Shown one piece after another: positions 8,665 through 17,177 of a DNA stretch of 58,989 nucleotides. How positions within the stretch are numbered: the first letter of the stretch is position 1; each line of letters starts with the position of its first letter. The position numbers were made by a program, and so were the translations under genes. The stretch lies in contig JAZQLI010000017.1 of NCBI GenBank assembly GCA_045542595.1, forward strand, positions 1 to 58,989. Reading direction: 5' to 3'. The stretch comes from Scatosoma sp045542595. GTDB lineage: Bacteria; Bacillota; Clostridia; Christensenellales; Borkfalkiaceae. The notes under the pieces are model-generated. The model did not search any database. It was not told the origin of the DNA and saw nothing but the letters and a program-made list of their open reading frames with translations.

Positions 8665-9522
8665 ATGAAAATTGCATTTTTAGGGCCGGAAGGAAGCTAT
8701 TCGCATTTGGCGGCAAAAATCTTTTTGGCAAAAGAAGCGCCGTTACAAAAATCGACAAGCGGTTGGGATGAATGTATTCCCTTTAGAAATTTTTCCGAAG
8801 TACTTGCGGCAGTAGATAGCGGCAGGGTGGACGCAGGCGTTTTGCCTATTGAAAACAGTTTACAAGGCGGCGTGTTGCAAAGCCTCGATTTGTTGCAGGA
8901 TTCGCAAGATTTATATGCTATGCGTGAAGAAATCGTGCGCGTAGACCACCGCTTGTTCTATAAAAAAGGAGTGAAATTTTCGGAGATTGGCAGAGTGTAT
9001 TCGCACCGCCAAGCATTGGACCAGTGCTCGAAATTTTTAAGCCGTGAAATGCCGTTTGCGGCGTTGCGTGAAGCGGAGTCCACGGGGTTTGGCATCACGC
9101 GCGCTATGGAAGACGATTCGGGCAAAACGGCGGCAATCGGCGGTGCGCATACCGAAAATTTACGTAGCGGTTTTGTGATGAGTGAAGAATGTATTTCCGA
9201 CGAGAAAAATAACTTAACTCATTTCTTACTGATAAAAAAAGGCGTAGAAGCGTTGCCGCAAACAAGCAACCGCATTTTCTTTTCCGCGGTGTGTCCGCAC
9301 CGCCCGGGGAGCTTGTTAGAGCTGCTTGCCATTATCGCTAAATACGGTGTAAATATGACGAAAATAGAAAGCCGTCCTGTAAAAGACCGTCCTGGCGATT
9401 ACCGTTTCTTTATCGAAGCGGATTGCGATATTAACAAAGAAGAAGTGCGTGAAATGCTTTCCGCTATTAAAGCGGACACGTTAGAATGTAAACTGTTGGG
9501 GGCTTATACGCAAGGCGAATAG
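8665..9522 (+). CDS. pheA: Prephenate dehydratase
   Basis: A 285-residue enzyme converting prephenate to phenylpyruvate for phenylalanine synthesis. The N-terminal catalytic lobe begins KIAFLGPEGSYSHLAA; the C-terminal ACT domain (about residues 200-280) contains the Phe-binding ESRP motif. One key signature differs: the conserved TRF motif reads THF, with His at residue 186 (codon 9220-9222). No chorismate mutase domain is fused. It follows DAHP synthase by 40 bp, consistent with one aromatic pathway unit. Confidence 0.93.
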   Translation: MKIAFLGPEGSYSHLAAKIFLAKEAPLQKSTSGWDECIPFRNFSEVLAAVDSGRVDAGVLPIENSLQGGVLQSLDLLQDSQDLYAMREEIVRVDHRLFYKKGVKFSEIGRVYSHRQALDQCSKFLSREMPFAALREAESTGFGITRAMEDDSGKTAAIGGAHTENLRSGFVMSEECISDEKNNLTHFLLIKKGVEALPQTSNRIFFSAVCPHRPGSLLELLAIIAKYGVNMTKIESRPVKDRPGDYRFFIEADCDINKEEVREMLSAIKADTLECKLLGAYTQGE

Positions 9523-9565
9523 GAAAACGGTGCTATCATTGCTACATAGACGGAGGTTGAATGCT

Positions 9566-10348
9566 ATGAAAAAGAAAAAACTCGGTTTTGCCTTAGGTGC
9601 AGGTGGCAGTCGCGGAGTGGCGCATATAGGCTTTTTAAAGGCAATGGAAGAAAACGGGATAATTCCCGATTATATCGCAGGGTGTTCGATGGGCTCGGTA
9701 GTGGGCGCGGCGTATGCGGCAGGTGTAGACCTTGATTATATGAAAAACGCCGTGTTTAAGCTGCGTATGTTAGATTTAATTGCGCCTACGGGTAGACGCG
9801 GCGGTTTGTTTGATACCCGTAAAATACGCAAATTGTTGGAAAAGCATATCGGCGATATCGACTTTGCCGATTTAAAAATTCCTTTTCGTTGTATTGCGGC
9901 GGATATGGTAACGCAAAAGCTGGTAGAATTTTCGGAGGGGAAAGTGTTAGACGGCGTAGTGGCGTCTTCGTGTATTCCTGCAGTATTTCAACCGATTGAA
10001 CGGGACGGTATGCGTTTAATCGACGGCGGCGTTATTCACCGCGTACCGTATGGCGAAGTACGGAATATGGGCGCGGACGTAGTGGTTGCCGTAGATGTTT
10101 TGGGAAAACTCGATTGCAGCGAGAAAATGCCTACGACGCTTGGCGTGTTGATAGAAACGCTCGATTTAATGGATAATTTGCGCACGCAAGCTTGTAAAAA
10201 GCGCGACGAGCATTTATATGATTTTTGGATAGAACCCCAGCTTGGGAAAATGAGTCAGTTTTCCTTAAAGCAAATTGTGTTTGCGTACGATAAGGGGTAT
10301 GAAATAGGCTGCGAAAACGTTAAAAAAATTAAAAAAGCGTTGCAATAA
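9566..10348 (+). CDS. Patatin-like phospholipase family protein
   Basis: A 260-residue RssA/YlbK-type patatin. The oxyanion-hole glycines (GAGGSRGVAH, about residue 13), the nucleophile elbow GCSMG with the active Ser near residue 40, and the partner Asp in DGGVIHR are all present. Members hydrolyse acyl esters, probably of lipids; the natural substrate is unknown. The ATG at 9566 is preferred over an in-frame start at 9530 because cggaggt sits just upstream. No signal peptide is evident, so it is probably cytosolic or peripheral. Confidence 0.92.
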   Translation: MKKKKLGFALGAGGSRGVAHIGFLKAMEENGIIPDYIAGCSMGSVVGAAYAAGVDLDYMKNAVFKLRMLDLIAPTGRRGGLFDTRKIRKLLEKHIGDIDFADLKIPFRCIAADMVTQKLVEFSEGKVLDGVVASSCIPAVFQPIERDGMRLIDGGVIHRVPYGEVRNMGADVVVAVDVLGKLDCSEKMPTTLGVLIETLDLMDNLRTQACKKRDEHLYDFWIEPQLGKMSQFSLKQIVFAYDKGYEIGCENVKKIKKALQ

Positions 10349-10374
10349 ACGATAACGAAACCAAGGAAAAGGGT

Positions 10375-11682
10375 ATGGATTTATTTGATTTTAACAACAA
10401 TGAAGAAACGGCGAAACCGCTTGCAGAGCGTATGCGTGCGAATTCGTTAGACGAATTTATCGGGCAAAAGCATATTGTAGCGGAAGGCTCGTTACTTCGT
10501 CGCGCCATTGCAACCGACCGTTTAGGCAGTTGTATTTTTTGGGGCCCGCCCGGTTGCGGTAAAACTACGCTTGCGAATATTATCGCGCTTAGAACAAACG
10601 GCGAATTTGTGAAATTGAACGCCGTAAACGCAGGCGTTGCCGACGTAAAAAAAGCGGTGGAAACGGCGCGTGAAAATTTAAAATTATACGGTAAGCGTAC
10701 CTATTTATTGTTGGACGAATGCCACCGTTTTAATAAAACGCAAAGCGATACGCTTTTGCCTGCTATTGAACAGGGCACTATCATTTTTATCGGCTCGACA
10801 ACCGAAAATCCTTATGCGTCTATGACGCCGGCTATCGTTTCTCGCTGTCGCGTATTCGAATTTAAGCATCTTTCCAAAACGGATATTGTAGACGCGCTGC
10901 AAAAGGCGTTGAAAAGCCGTCATAAAGGGCTTGGTAAACAAAACGTTACGGCGGACGAAACGGCGATAGAACATATCGCTACTATGGCAGGGGGAGATTT
11001 ACGCTCGGCATATAACGCGTTAGAACTTGCCGCACTCACCACCGACCCCGACGGCGAAGGCAGAGTGCATATCACGCTTGCGGATGCCGAACAGTCCATT
11101 CAAAGAAAAGCGCTTTCGTATAACGAAGATTCGTATTACGATTTTTTATCGGCGTTTTGTAAGTCGCTTCGTGGTAGCGACGCAAATGCAGCGCTCTATT
11201 ATGCTATGCGTTTAATCGAAGGCGGTTGCGACCCTATGCTAGTGGCGCGGCGGCTGGTTGTGCATTCCGCGGAAGACGTGGGTATGGCAGACCCCCGTGC
11301 ACTGCAAATAGCCACTTCGGCAATGTACGCTCTCGAAAAAATAGGATATCCCGAAGCAATGATTCCGCTTTCCGAAGCGATTATATACGTTTGCGAAGCG
11401 GAAAAGAGTAATTCGGTAGTGGAAGCTATGTACGCGGCGAAAGCGGATGCACGCGAAGTGCGCGACGATAACGTTCCACCCTATTTGAAAGATAATTCGT
11501 TTGGCGGTAAGGAAGATAAGGCACAAAGTAAACTGTATAAATATCCGCATAATTACGGGGGATACGTACAGCAACAGTATTTGCCCGATTCTTTAAAAGA
11601 TAAAATCTATTATACGCCCAGTGGGCGCGGCTATGAAAACGAAGTGCTTGCCATTCGGCAAAGAAAGGGGAAAAAGCAATAA
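10375..11682 (+). CDS. rarA: Replication-associated recombination protein A (MgsA/RarA AAA+ ATPase)
   Basis: A 435-residue clamp-loader-like ATPase acting at stalled replication forks. Walker A is GPPGCGKTT (about residues 59-67), Walker B LLLDECHRF, and the arginine-finger region SRCRVFEF. The C-terminal tetramerisation part with YKYPHNYGGYV, typical of RarA, is complete. Its stop is followed directly by copy A of a dispersed intergenic motif. Confidence 0.96.
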   Translation: MDLFDFNNNEETAKPLAERMRANSLDEFIGQKHIVAEGSLLRRAIATDRLGSCIFWGPPGCGKTTLANIIALRTNGEFVKLNAVNAGVADVKKAVETARENLKLYGKRTYLLLDECHRFNKTQSDTLLPAIEQGTIIFIGSTTENPYASMTPAIVSRCRVFEFKHLSKTDIVDALQKALKSRHKGLGKQNVTADETAIEHIATMAGGDLRSAYNALELAALTTDPDGEGRVHITLADAEQSIQRKALSYNEDSYYDFLSAFCKSLRGSDANAALYYAMRLIEGGCDPMLVARRLVVHSAEDVGMADPRALQIATSAMYALEKIGYPEAMIPLSEAIIYVCEAEKSNSVVEAMYAAKADAREVRDDNVPPYLKDNSFGGKEDKAQSKLYKYPHNYGGYVQQQYLPDSLKDKIYYTPSGRGYENEVLAIRQRKGKKQ

Positions 11683-11708
11683 ACGGGTATACCGTGTACG
11701 TGTTGAAC
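11681..11708 (+). repeat. Dispersed intergenic motif, copy A
   Basis: A 28-bp segment with core taccgtgtacgtgttgaa, overlapping the rarA stop and ending 16 bp before the nrdR start. It matches 24 of 28 positions of the copy at 55056-55085. Same orientation as the genes. Confidence 0.6.
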
Positions 11709-11724
11709 GTAAAGGAGAAAGCAA

Positions 11725-12198
11725 ATGAAGTGTTTATATTGTGATTGTACGGATAGTAAGGTAATCGATTCCCGTTCGGCTGACGACGATAGAACGATTC
11801 GTCGCCGTCGTGAGTGTACGGGTTGCGGCAGACGTTTTACGACGTATGAAACGATAGAAGTTACGCCTGTGTTGGTGGTAAAAAACAACGGGACAAGACA
11901 ATCGTTTAATGCCGAGAAGATAAGAAACGGTATCATCAAATCTTGCGAAAAACGGCCTGTGCCTATGTCCGTTATCGACGATATGGTGGCAGATATTTCC
12001 AAGCAAGTATATAACAGTATGGAAAGCGAAATTACCACCAAGGATATCGGAGAAATGGTTATGGAGCGTTTAAAAAAGGTGGACGAAGTGGCATACGTGC
12101 GCTATGCGTCCGTGTACCGTTCGTTTAAAGATTTGTCTTCCTTTATGTCGGAACTCAAGCAAATGATGAAAGCGGAGAAAAAGAAGAATAATGAATAA
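11725..12198 (+). CDS. nrdR: Transcriptional repressor NrdR
   Basis: A 157-residue regulator that senses ATP/dATP and represses ribonucleotide reductase genes. The N-terminal zinc ribbon has CLYC and CTGCGRRF; the ATP-cone domain follows from about residue 48 with the usual RNGIIKSCEKRPV segment. Start is preceded by aaaggag. The end overlaps ispG by 8 bases. No ribonucleotide reductase gene is in the window. Confidence 0.97.
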   Translation: MKCLYCDCTDSKVIDSRSADDDRTIRRRRECTGCGRRFTTYETIEVTPVLVVKNNGTRQSFNAEKIRNGIIKSCEKRPVPMSVIDDMVADISKQVYNSMESEITTKDIGEMVMERLKKVDEVAYVRYASVYRSFKDLSSFMSELKQMMKAEKKKNNE

Positions 12199-13240
12199 TA
12201 CGAAAGCGGTGCTTGTCGGCGGCGTACAAATCGGCGGCGGCGCGCCTGTTAAAATTCAATCAATGACCACTACGAAAACGTCTGACGTGGAAACGACGTT
12301 GCAACAAATTACCGCCCTGCAAAACGCAGGGTGCGAAATTGTTCGAGTGGCAATTTCCGACGAAGCGGACGCATTGGCGGTAAAAGAAATCGTTTCCAAA
12401 ATTCATTTGCCGCTTGTAGCGGATATTCACTTTTCGCCCAAGCTTGCCGTTATGGCGATTGAAAACGGTGCTAATAAGGTGCGTATTAACCCCGGAAATA
12501 TCGGCGGCGAAAGGGAAATTGCGTACGTGGCAGACTGTGTAAAAGCGCACAAAATTCCCGTGCGCGTAGGCTCAAATACGGGCAGTATAGAAAAGAACTT
12601 CTTACAAAAATACGGTAAAAACGAATATTCGCTTGTGGAAAGCGCGCTGTATAACGTAGGTATTTTAGAAAAGCTTGGCGTAAACGATATCGTTATTTCG
12701 GTAAAGGCTTCGTCCGTACCGCTTACGGTAAAAGCGTATACGCTTTTGGCGCAAAAAACAAATTATCCCTTGCATTTAGGGGTAACCGAAGCAGGTACGA
12801 CGCAATCGGGCGTGGTTAAAAGCGCGGTGGGGATAGGTAGTTTGCTGCTTGGCGGTATCGGAGATACCATTCGGGTTTCGCTTACCGATAATCCCGTAAA
12901 GGAAGTGGAAGCGGCGAAATTGATTTTACGCGCTTGCGGTTTAGACGAAGCGTTTGCGGAAGTGGTGTCTTGCCCTACGTGCGGCAGGTGCACTTGGGAC
13001 AGTATGGCGCTTGCCAACCGCGTAACGGAGTTTGTAAAGCCGTATAAAAAACGTATAAAAATCGCCGTAATGGGTTGCGTGGTCAACGGTCCGGGCGAGG
13101 CAAAGGACGCGGATATCGGCATTGCGGGTGGAAACGGTCAATGCCTGATTTTTAAAAAGGGCGAGCCGTATAAAAAGGTAAACGCGCAGGACGCGGAAGA
13201 AGAATTTTTTAAGGAATTAAGGGCGCTTTTCAATGAGTAA
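12191..13240 (+). CDS. ispG: 4-hydroxy-3-methylbut-2-en-1-yl diphosphate synthase (IspG/GcpE)
   Basis: A 349-residue Fe-S enzyme for the penultimate step of the MEP isoprenoid pathway. The TIM-barrel start has the family's VQIGGGAPVKIQSMTTT, and cluster-binding cysteines lie in CPTCGRC and in the C-terminal MGCVVNGPGEAKDADIG. It overlaps nrdR and the next gene by 8 bases each. The ispG-polC order is typical of Clostridia, which is useful in interpreting the next gene. Confidence 0.97.
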   Translation: MNNTKAVLVGGVQIGGGAPVKIQSMTTTKTSDVETTLQQITALQNAGCEIVRVAISDEADALAVKEIVSKIHLPLVADIHFSPKLAVMAIENGANKVRINPGNIGGEREIAYVADCVKAHKIPVRVGSNTGSIEKNFLQKYGKNEYSLVESALYNVGILEKLGVNDIVISVKASSVPLTVKAYTLLAQKTNYPLHLGVTEAGTTQSGVVKSAVGIGSLLLGGIGDTIRVSLTDNPVKEVEAAKLILRACGLDEAFAEVVSCPTCGRCTWDSMALANRVTEFVKPYKKRIKIAVMGCVVNGPGEAKDADIGIAGGNGQCLIFKKGEPYKKVNAQDAEEEFFKELRALFNE

Positions 13241-14804
13241 AACAGAGCAATATTTACAAGAAATTCGTGGCGCGGACGGATTAAAAAACGCTATTTTATG
13301 CGGTATTACCGTGGATAAACGGGATAGGCTTGCAGAATTTTTTTTAGTAACGGATAAAGCGTATACTCCAAAGGATGAAGCGTTTGCCAAGTCGGTATCG
13401 CAAACGTATTTACCGAGTGGCTTTTTTGCGAAGATGAAAATAGTAAAACGCGTGCCCGATAAGGATATTTTACGGAAGAAGATATACCAATTTGTAAGTG
13501 CGAAATTCCCTGCCGCCGCAGCGTTTTTAGAAGAAAAAAATATCGAAGTGGAAACGCTGCAAAGCGGCGCACATTTCTATATGGACATTGCTTTGGGCGA
13601 GCAAGAATTTTTTTCGTCGGGAAAAATACTCGACGATATCAGTGCCTATTTGCAAAGCGGTTTTTGCGGCACGTTTTACGGCAACGTCCGTATTGTGGAG
13701 AAAGCGGAACACGACGCGTCTTTATTAGACGAAATGCCCGACGTGGAAGAAGCGGAAGATTTGGAAATCCGTCGGTTTGATATCTTTGATTTTCAAAAGA
13801 TAGACGGCGCGGACGAAATTCCTAAAAGCGCCATATATATTGCCGATGCAGGCAAAGCGGAAGGTACGTACGCCGTTTGCGGCAGAGTTACGTTTTTTGA
13901 AGAAAAACCGTATATAAAACATAACGAAAAGACGGGGCAAGACGAAGAAAAAGTTCGTTTTTCCATTTCCTTAAACGACGGCACAGGCTTTTTGCGTACT
14001 ACCTATTTCCCTAAAAAAGCAACGGTGGATAAGGTACGCGAAATTAAAACGGGCGATAGCATAGTGCTTATCGGTGCAAATGAAGAATTCAAGGGCAATC
14101 AGTCGTTTAAAACGTCGAAGATAAACTTCGGGAAAATGCCCGAAAACTTTACGCCTGTGGCGCGGAAAGGAAAACCCGTTCCCAAATTTTATCACGACGT
14201 ATTTCCTCAGCCGTACGTGGATTATACGCAGGCAGGGCTGTTCGACGTTTTGGAAAAGCCGTCTTCGCTCACGGAGAATACGTTCGTCGTGTTCGACTTG
14301 GAAACGACGGGTTTAAACAATCAGCCTGCCATGGGTAAAATGGATAAAATAATCGAAATCGGCGCGGTGAAAATCGTAGGCGGTGAAATGACGGAGAAAT
14401 TCTCCACGTTCGTAGCCTGCGACGAGCGTTTGTCGAAAGAAATTATCGATTTGACGGGGATTAAAGACGAAGACTTAATCGGCGCGCCGACGATTGATAA
14501 AGCGATTGCGGATTTTTATAAATTTACCGACGGTGCGTTTTTAGTGGGGCATAACGTAATGTTCGATTACCGTTTTATACAGTATTACGGGGAACAAAAC
14601 CGTTTTATGTTCGATAAAAAACTGTTTGATACCATAACGCTAGCGCAGGAACTTTTGCGTGGGGAAATTGCCAATTATAAATTGAATACGGTGGCAGATT
14701 ATTACGGATTTTCTTTTAATCATCACCGTGCGTTCGACGATGCCTGCGTAACGGCGAAGATATTTATCGAACTCATTAAAAAACGCGGCGGATTGCCGAT
14801 GTAA
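13233..14804 (+). CDS. PolC-like protein: N-terminal, OB-fold and 3'-5' exonuclease domains, no PHP or polymerase
   Basis: A 523-residue protein in the normal position of polC (ispG upstream, rimP-nusA downstream). Residues about 1-170 resemble the PolC N-terminal domain, about 210-300 an OB-fold (YAVCGRVTFFEEKPY, SLNDGTGFLRTTYF), and about 350-520 a DEDDh exonuclease. Catalytic residues are intact: D355 and E357 in FVVFDLETTGL, D445 in VGHNVMFDYRF, H498 and D503 in HHRAFDDA. The PHP domain that normally surrounds the exonuclease and the whole polymerase, thumb and duplex-binding parts are absent. The ORF ends in a clean stop and nothing polymerase-like follows. It may act as a separate proofreading or processing nuclease. 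Confidence 0.85.
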   Translation: MSKTEQYLQEIRGADGLKNAILCGITVDKRDRLAEFFLVTDKAYTPKDEAFAKSVSQTYLPSGFFAKMKIVKRVPDKDILRKKIYQFVSAKFPAAAAFLEEKNIEVETLQSGAHFYMDIALGEQEFFSSGKILDDISAYLQSGFCGTFYGNVRIVEKAEHDASLLDEMPDVEEAEDLEIRRFDIFDFQKIDGADEIPKSAIYIADAGKAEGTYAVCGRVTFFEEKPYIKHNEKTGQDEEKVRFSISLNDGTGFLRTTYFPKKATVDKVREIKTGDSIVLIGANEEFKGNQSFKTSKINFGKMPENFTPVARKGKPVPKFYHDVFPQPYVDYTQAGLFDVLEKPSSLTENTFVVFDLETTGLNNQPAMGKMDKIIEIGAVKIVGGEMTEKFSTFVACDERLSKEIIDLTGIKDEDLIGAPTIDKAIADFYKFTDGAFLVGHNVMFDYRFIQYYGEQNRFMFDKKLFDTITLAQELLRGEIANYKLNTVADYYGFSFNHHRAFDDACVTAKIFIELIKKRGGLPM

Positions 14805-14841
14805 AGCAGGAAAAAAATTTTTGTAAATTGCCGCAAAACAG

Positions 14842-14870
14842 TTGCGTTTTAAGGAAGATAATGGTATAAT
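14842..14870 (+). promoter_or_regulatory. Promoter for the rimP-nusA-infB operon
   Basis: TTGCGT at 14842-14847 and TATAAT at 14865-14870 with a 17-bp spacer, in the gap before rimP. Confidence 0.7.
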
Positions 14871-14893
14871 AAAGATACTTAATAATTCATTTG

Positions 14894-14929
14894 ATTATTG
14901 AGAGCGGAAAATTCTCCGCTCTCAATAAT
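14894..14929 (+). promoter_or_regulatory. 15-bp perfect stem-loop in the rimP leader
   Basis: Arms 14894-14908 and 14915-14929 (attattgagagcgga and its exact complement) around a 6-base loop. No U-tract follows, and the rimP ribosome site agggggaa starts about 7 bases later, so it is not an ordinary terminator. It may be an RNase processing site or control ribosome access to the operon. Confidence 0.7.
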
Positions 14930-14950
14930 GCTATGTAGGGGGAATAGACA

Positions 14951-15433
14951 GTGAAAATTAAACCCATAGAAGAAATACAAAACGCTCTGCAACCGATTGC
15001 AAACGAGATGCAAATCGAAATTGTAGAAATCGAGTTTAAGCAAGGGCATTCGCCTGCGCTGACGGTGTATATTGATATCGAAGGCGGCGTCGATTTAAAC
15101 ACGTGTGAAAAATTCCACCGCGCGATAGACCCCGTACTCGACGAAGTAGACCCTACGTTTGGGGCGGCGTATACGCTCAACGTTTCTAGTCCTGGCTTGG
15201 ACAGACCGCTCAAAACCGCGCGTGATTTTGAAAAATGTATCGGGGAGAAGGTGGAAGTGAAGCTGTTTGCACCCCTTAAAGGTAAGAAGTTTTTCGAAGC
15301 GACTTTGGTGGGGTACGATGACAACTGTGTGTTGCTTTTGGAAAAAGACGTAGAGTTTAAGCTTGAAAAAGCGAAAATTGCGAAAATTTGTCGTGCAATC
15401 GATTTTGACGGATTGGACGAAGAAGATAAATAA
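14951..15433 (+). CDS. rimP: Ribosome maturation factor RimP
   Basis: A 160-residue 30S assembly factor. The two-domain architecture is clear: an N-terminal alpha/beta domain with EIVEIEFKQGHSPALTVYID and the LNVSSPGLDRPLKTARDF motif, then a C-terminal SH3-like barrel (about residues 85-150). The start is GTG with agggggaa upstream. It heads the nusA-infB operon behind a promoter and a strong leader hairpin. Confidence 0.95.
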   Translation: MKIKPIEEIQNALQPIANEMQIEIVEIEFKQGHSPALTVYIDIEGGVDLNTCEKFHRAIDPVLDEVDPTFGAAYTLNVSSPGLDRPLKTARDFEKCIGEKVEVKLFAPLKGKKFFEATLVGYDDNCVLLLEKDVEFKLEKAKIAKICRAIDFDGLDEEDK

Positions 15434-15466
15434 ATTTAGGAAAAACAAATTTAGGAGATTACAAAA

Positions 15467-16582
15467 ATGGAAAACAAGGAGTTTTTTGCGGCATTAACCG
15501 ATTTGGTAAAAGAAAAGGGTATCAGCGAAGAAGCGTTTATTCAAACGTTGGAAAATGCGCTTGCGTCCGCTTATAAAAAGCAGTTTGACGGCGGTGCGGA
15601 TATCACCGTTACTCTTGACGCGGAAAAAGGGACTATCGAATTTAAAGCTACGCGTTACGTAGTGGAAGAAGTAACGGATAAAGACAAGGAAATTTCCTTG
15701 GAAGACGCGCAAGAGCTTAATCCCGAGCACCAAGTTGGCGACGTTATTGAAAATACGTTTATACCCAAAAATTTCGGACGTATCGCCGCGCAAACCGCAA
15801 AACAGGTTATCTTGCAAAAATTGCACGAAGCGGAACGCGACAACACGTTGTCTGAATTTTCCGATAAAGAAGGGGAACTTATGGACGGCGTTATTCGTAA
15901 AATCGACGAGAGAAACGTATACGTAGAACTCGGCGATAAGAAAATCGAAGGCGTTATGCCGCCACAAGATAGAGTACCTACCGAAAGATATAACGTGGGC
16001 GATAAATTAAAAGTATTTGTAAAACGCGTTAAAAACAACGGTAAAAGTTCGCAAATCGTCGTATCGCGTACGGCGCAAGGCTTGGTGAAGAAACTCTTCG
16101 AACAACAAGTACCCGAAATTGCGCAAGGTATCGTAGAAATTAAAGAAATTGCGCGTGAAGCAGGGCATAGAACGAAAATTGCTATTCTCTCCAACGACGC
16201 ACGCGTAGACGCAGTAGGTGCTTGCGTGGGCAATAGGGGCGCGCGCGTAAATGCCGTAGTGGAAGAACTCGGCGGTGAAAAAATTGATATTATCTTATGG
16301 AATGAAGACCCGCTTGCCTTTATTTATAAAGCGTTGTCGCCTGCAACCGTTATTTCGGTAACGTTCAAGGGCGAACGTAGCGCTATGGCAATCGTTCCCG
16401 ACGACAAGCTTTCGCTTGCAATTGGGCGCGACGGACAAAACGCACGTTTAGCGGCACGGTTAACCGGTTGGAAAATCGACGTAAAGAGTGCGTCTTCGCC
16501 GGAAGCAGCGGAAGTACTTGCGGCAATGGAAAGCGAAGAAACGGAAAATTTTGAAGATACGGAAAGCGTGGACGAACAATAA
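15467..16582 (+). CDS. nusA: Transcription termination/antitermination factor NusA
   Basis: A 371-residue RNA polymerase-binding factor controlling pausing, termination and antitermination. Domain order: N-terminal RNAP-binding region (1-130), S1 domain (about 133-200, with VIRKIDERNVYVELGDKK), then KH1 and KH2 (EIAREAGHRTKIAI, ACVGNRGARVNAV, LAIGRDGQNARLAARLTGW). It lacks the acidic repeats of the E. coli protein, as usual in Firmicutes, and ends in a short acidic tail. It overlaps rnpM by one base. Confidence 0.98.
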   Translation: MENKEFFAALTDLVKEKGISEEAFIQTLENALASAYKKQFDGGADITVTLDAEKGTIEFKATRYVVEEVTDKDKEISLEDAQELNPEHQVGDVIENTFIPKNFGRIAAQTAKQVILQKLHEAERDNTLSEFSDKEGELMDGVIRKIDERNVYVELGDKKIEGVMPPQDRVPTERYNVGDKLKVFVKRVKNNGKSSQIVVSRTAQGLVKKLFEQQVPEIAQGIVEIKEIAREAGHRTKIAILSNDARVDAVGACVGNRGARVNAVVEELGGEKIDIILWNEDPLAFIYKALSPATVISVTFKGERSAMAIVPDDKLSLAIGRDGQNARLAARLTGWKIDVKSASSPEAAEVLAAMESEETENFEDTESVDEQ

Positions 16583-16860
16583 TGGCAAAACAAAAATCAG
16601 TGCCGATGCGTATGTGTATAGCGTGCCGTGAAATGAAACCGAAAAAGGAAATGCTCCGCGTAGTAAAAAACGCGGACGGCGAAATTTTTACTGACGTAAG
16701 CGGTAAGGCTGCCGGGCGCGGCGCGTACGTTTGCAGTGCGGAATCGTGCAGGAAAAAACTCAACGATAAAAAGTTGTTGCATAAGGCGTTTTCTGCAGAC
16801 GTTTCGGTGGACGTTTACCGTGAAGTCAAGGAGGAAAACCTTGGGGAACAGCAAAATTGA
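16582..16860 (+). CDS. rnpM: YlxR-family RNA-binding protein (RNase P modulator RnpM)
   Basis: A 92-residue basic protein of the DUF448/YlxR family, whose B. subtilis member binds RNase P RNA and lowers its activity. The signature MRMCIACREMKPKKEMLRVV is followed by GRGAYVC, both conserved. Its ATG overlaps the nusA stop, and its 3' end overlaps the next gene by 20 bases. Confidence 0.94.
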   Translation: MAKQKSVPMRMCIACREMKPKKEMLRVVKNADGEIFTDVSGKAAGRGAYVCSAESCRKKLNDKKLLHKAFSADVSVDVYREVKEENLGEQQN

Positions 16861-17173
16861 AACGTATTTCGGGTTTTGCGTACGCGCAAGAAAAGCGGTG
16901 TTTGGAACGGACGATATCGAATCGCAAAAAAAAGGCGTAAAGCTTATCGTTTGCGATAACTCGCTTTCCGAAAATTCGTTAAAAAAAATATATAAAGCGC
17001 AGGAGCGTTTTCACTGTCCGTTACTGATGACGGAAACGGATTGTTTGGGCGAGCTTTTGCATAAGCCTGCCGTAAAAGCGGTGGGGATAAAAGACGAACA
17101 TCTTGCGGCGGCGATACTTGTAGCCGCCGAACACGAACCGAAATTTAAATTCTATTCGGGAGGGAACAACTGA
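16841..17173 (+). CDS. ylxQ: L7Ae-family ribosomal-like protein YlxQ
   Basis: A 110-residue member of the L7Ae/L30e family, small proteins that bind kink-turn RNA; B. subtilis YlxQ is associated with translation. The fold is indicated by NSKIETYFGFCVRARKAVFG at the start and a central VKLIVCDNSLSENSLKK. The start is TTG at 16841: a near-perfect aaggagg (16828-16834) six bases upstream decides it, although the reading frame is open further upstream inside rnpM. Translation is probably coupled to rnpM. Only four bases separate it from infB. Confidence 0.9.
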   Translation: MGNSKIETYFGFCVRARKAVFGTDDIESQKKGVKLIVCDNSLSENSLKKIYKAQERFHCPLLMTETDCLGELLHKPAVKAVGIKDEHLAAAILVAAEHEPKFKFYSGGNN

Positions 17174-17177
17174 ACCT

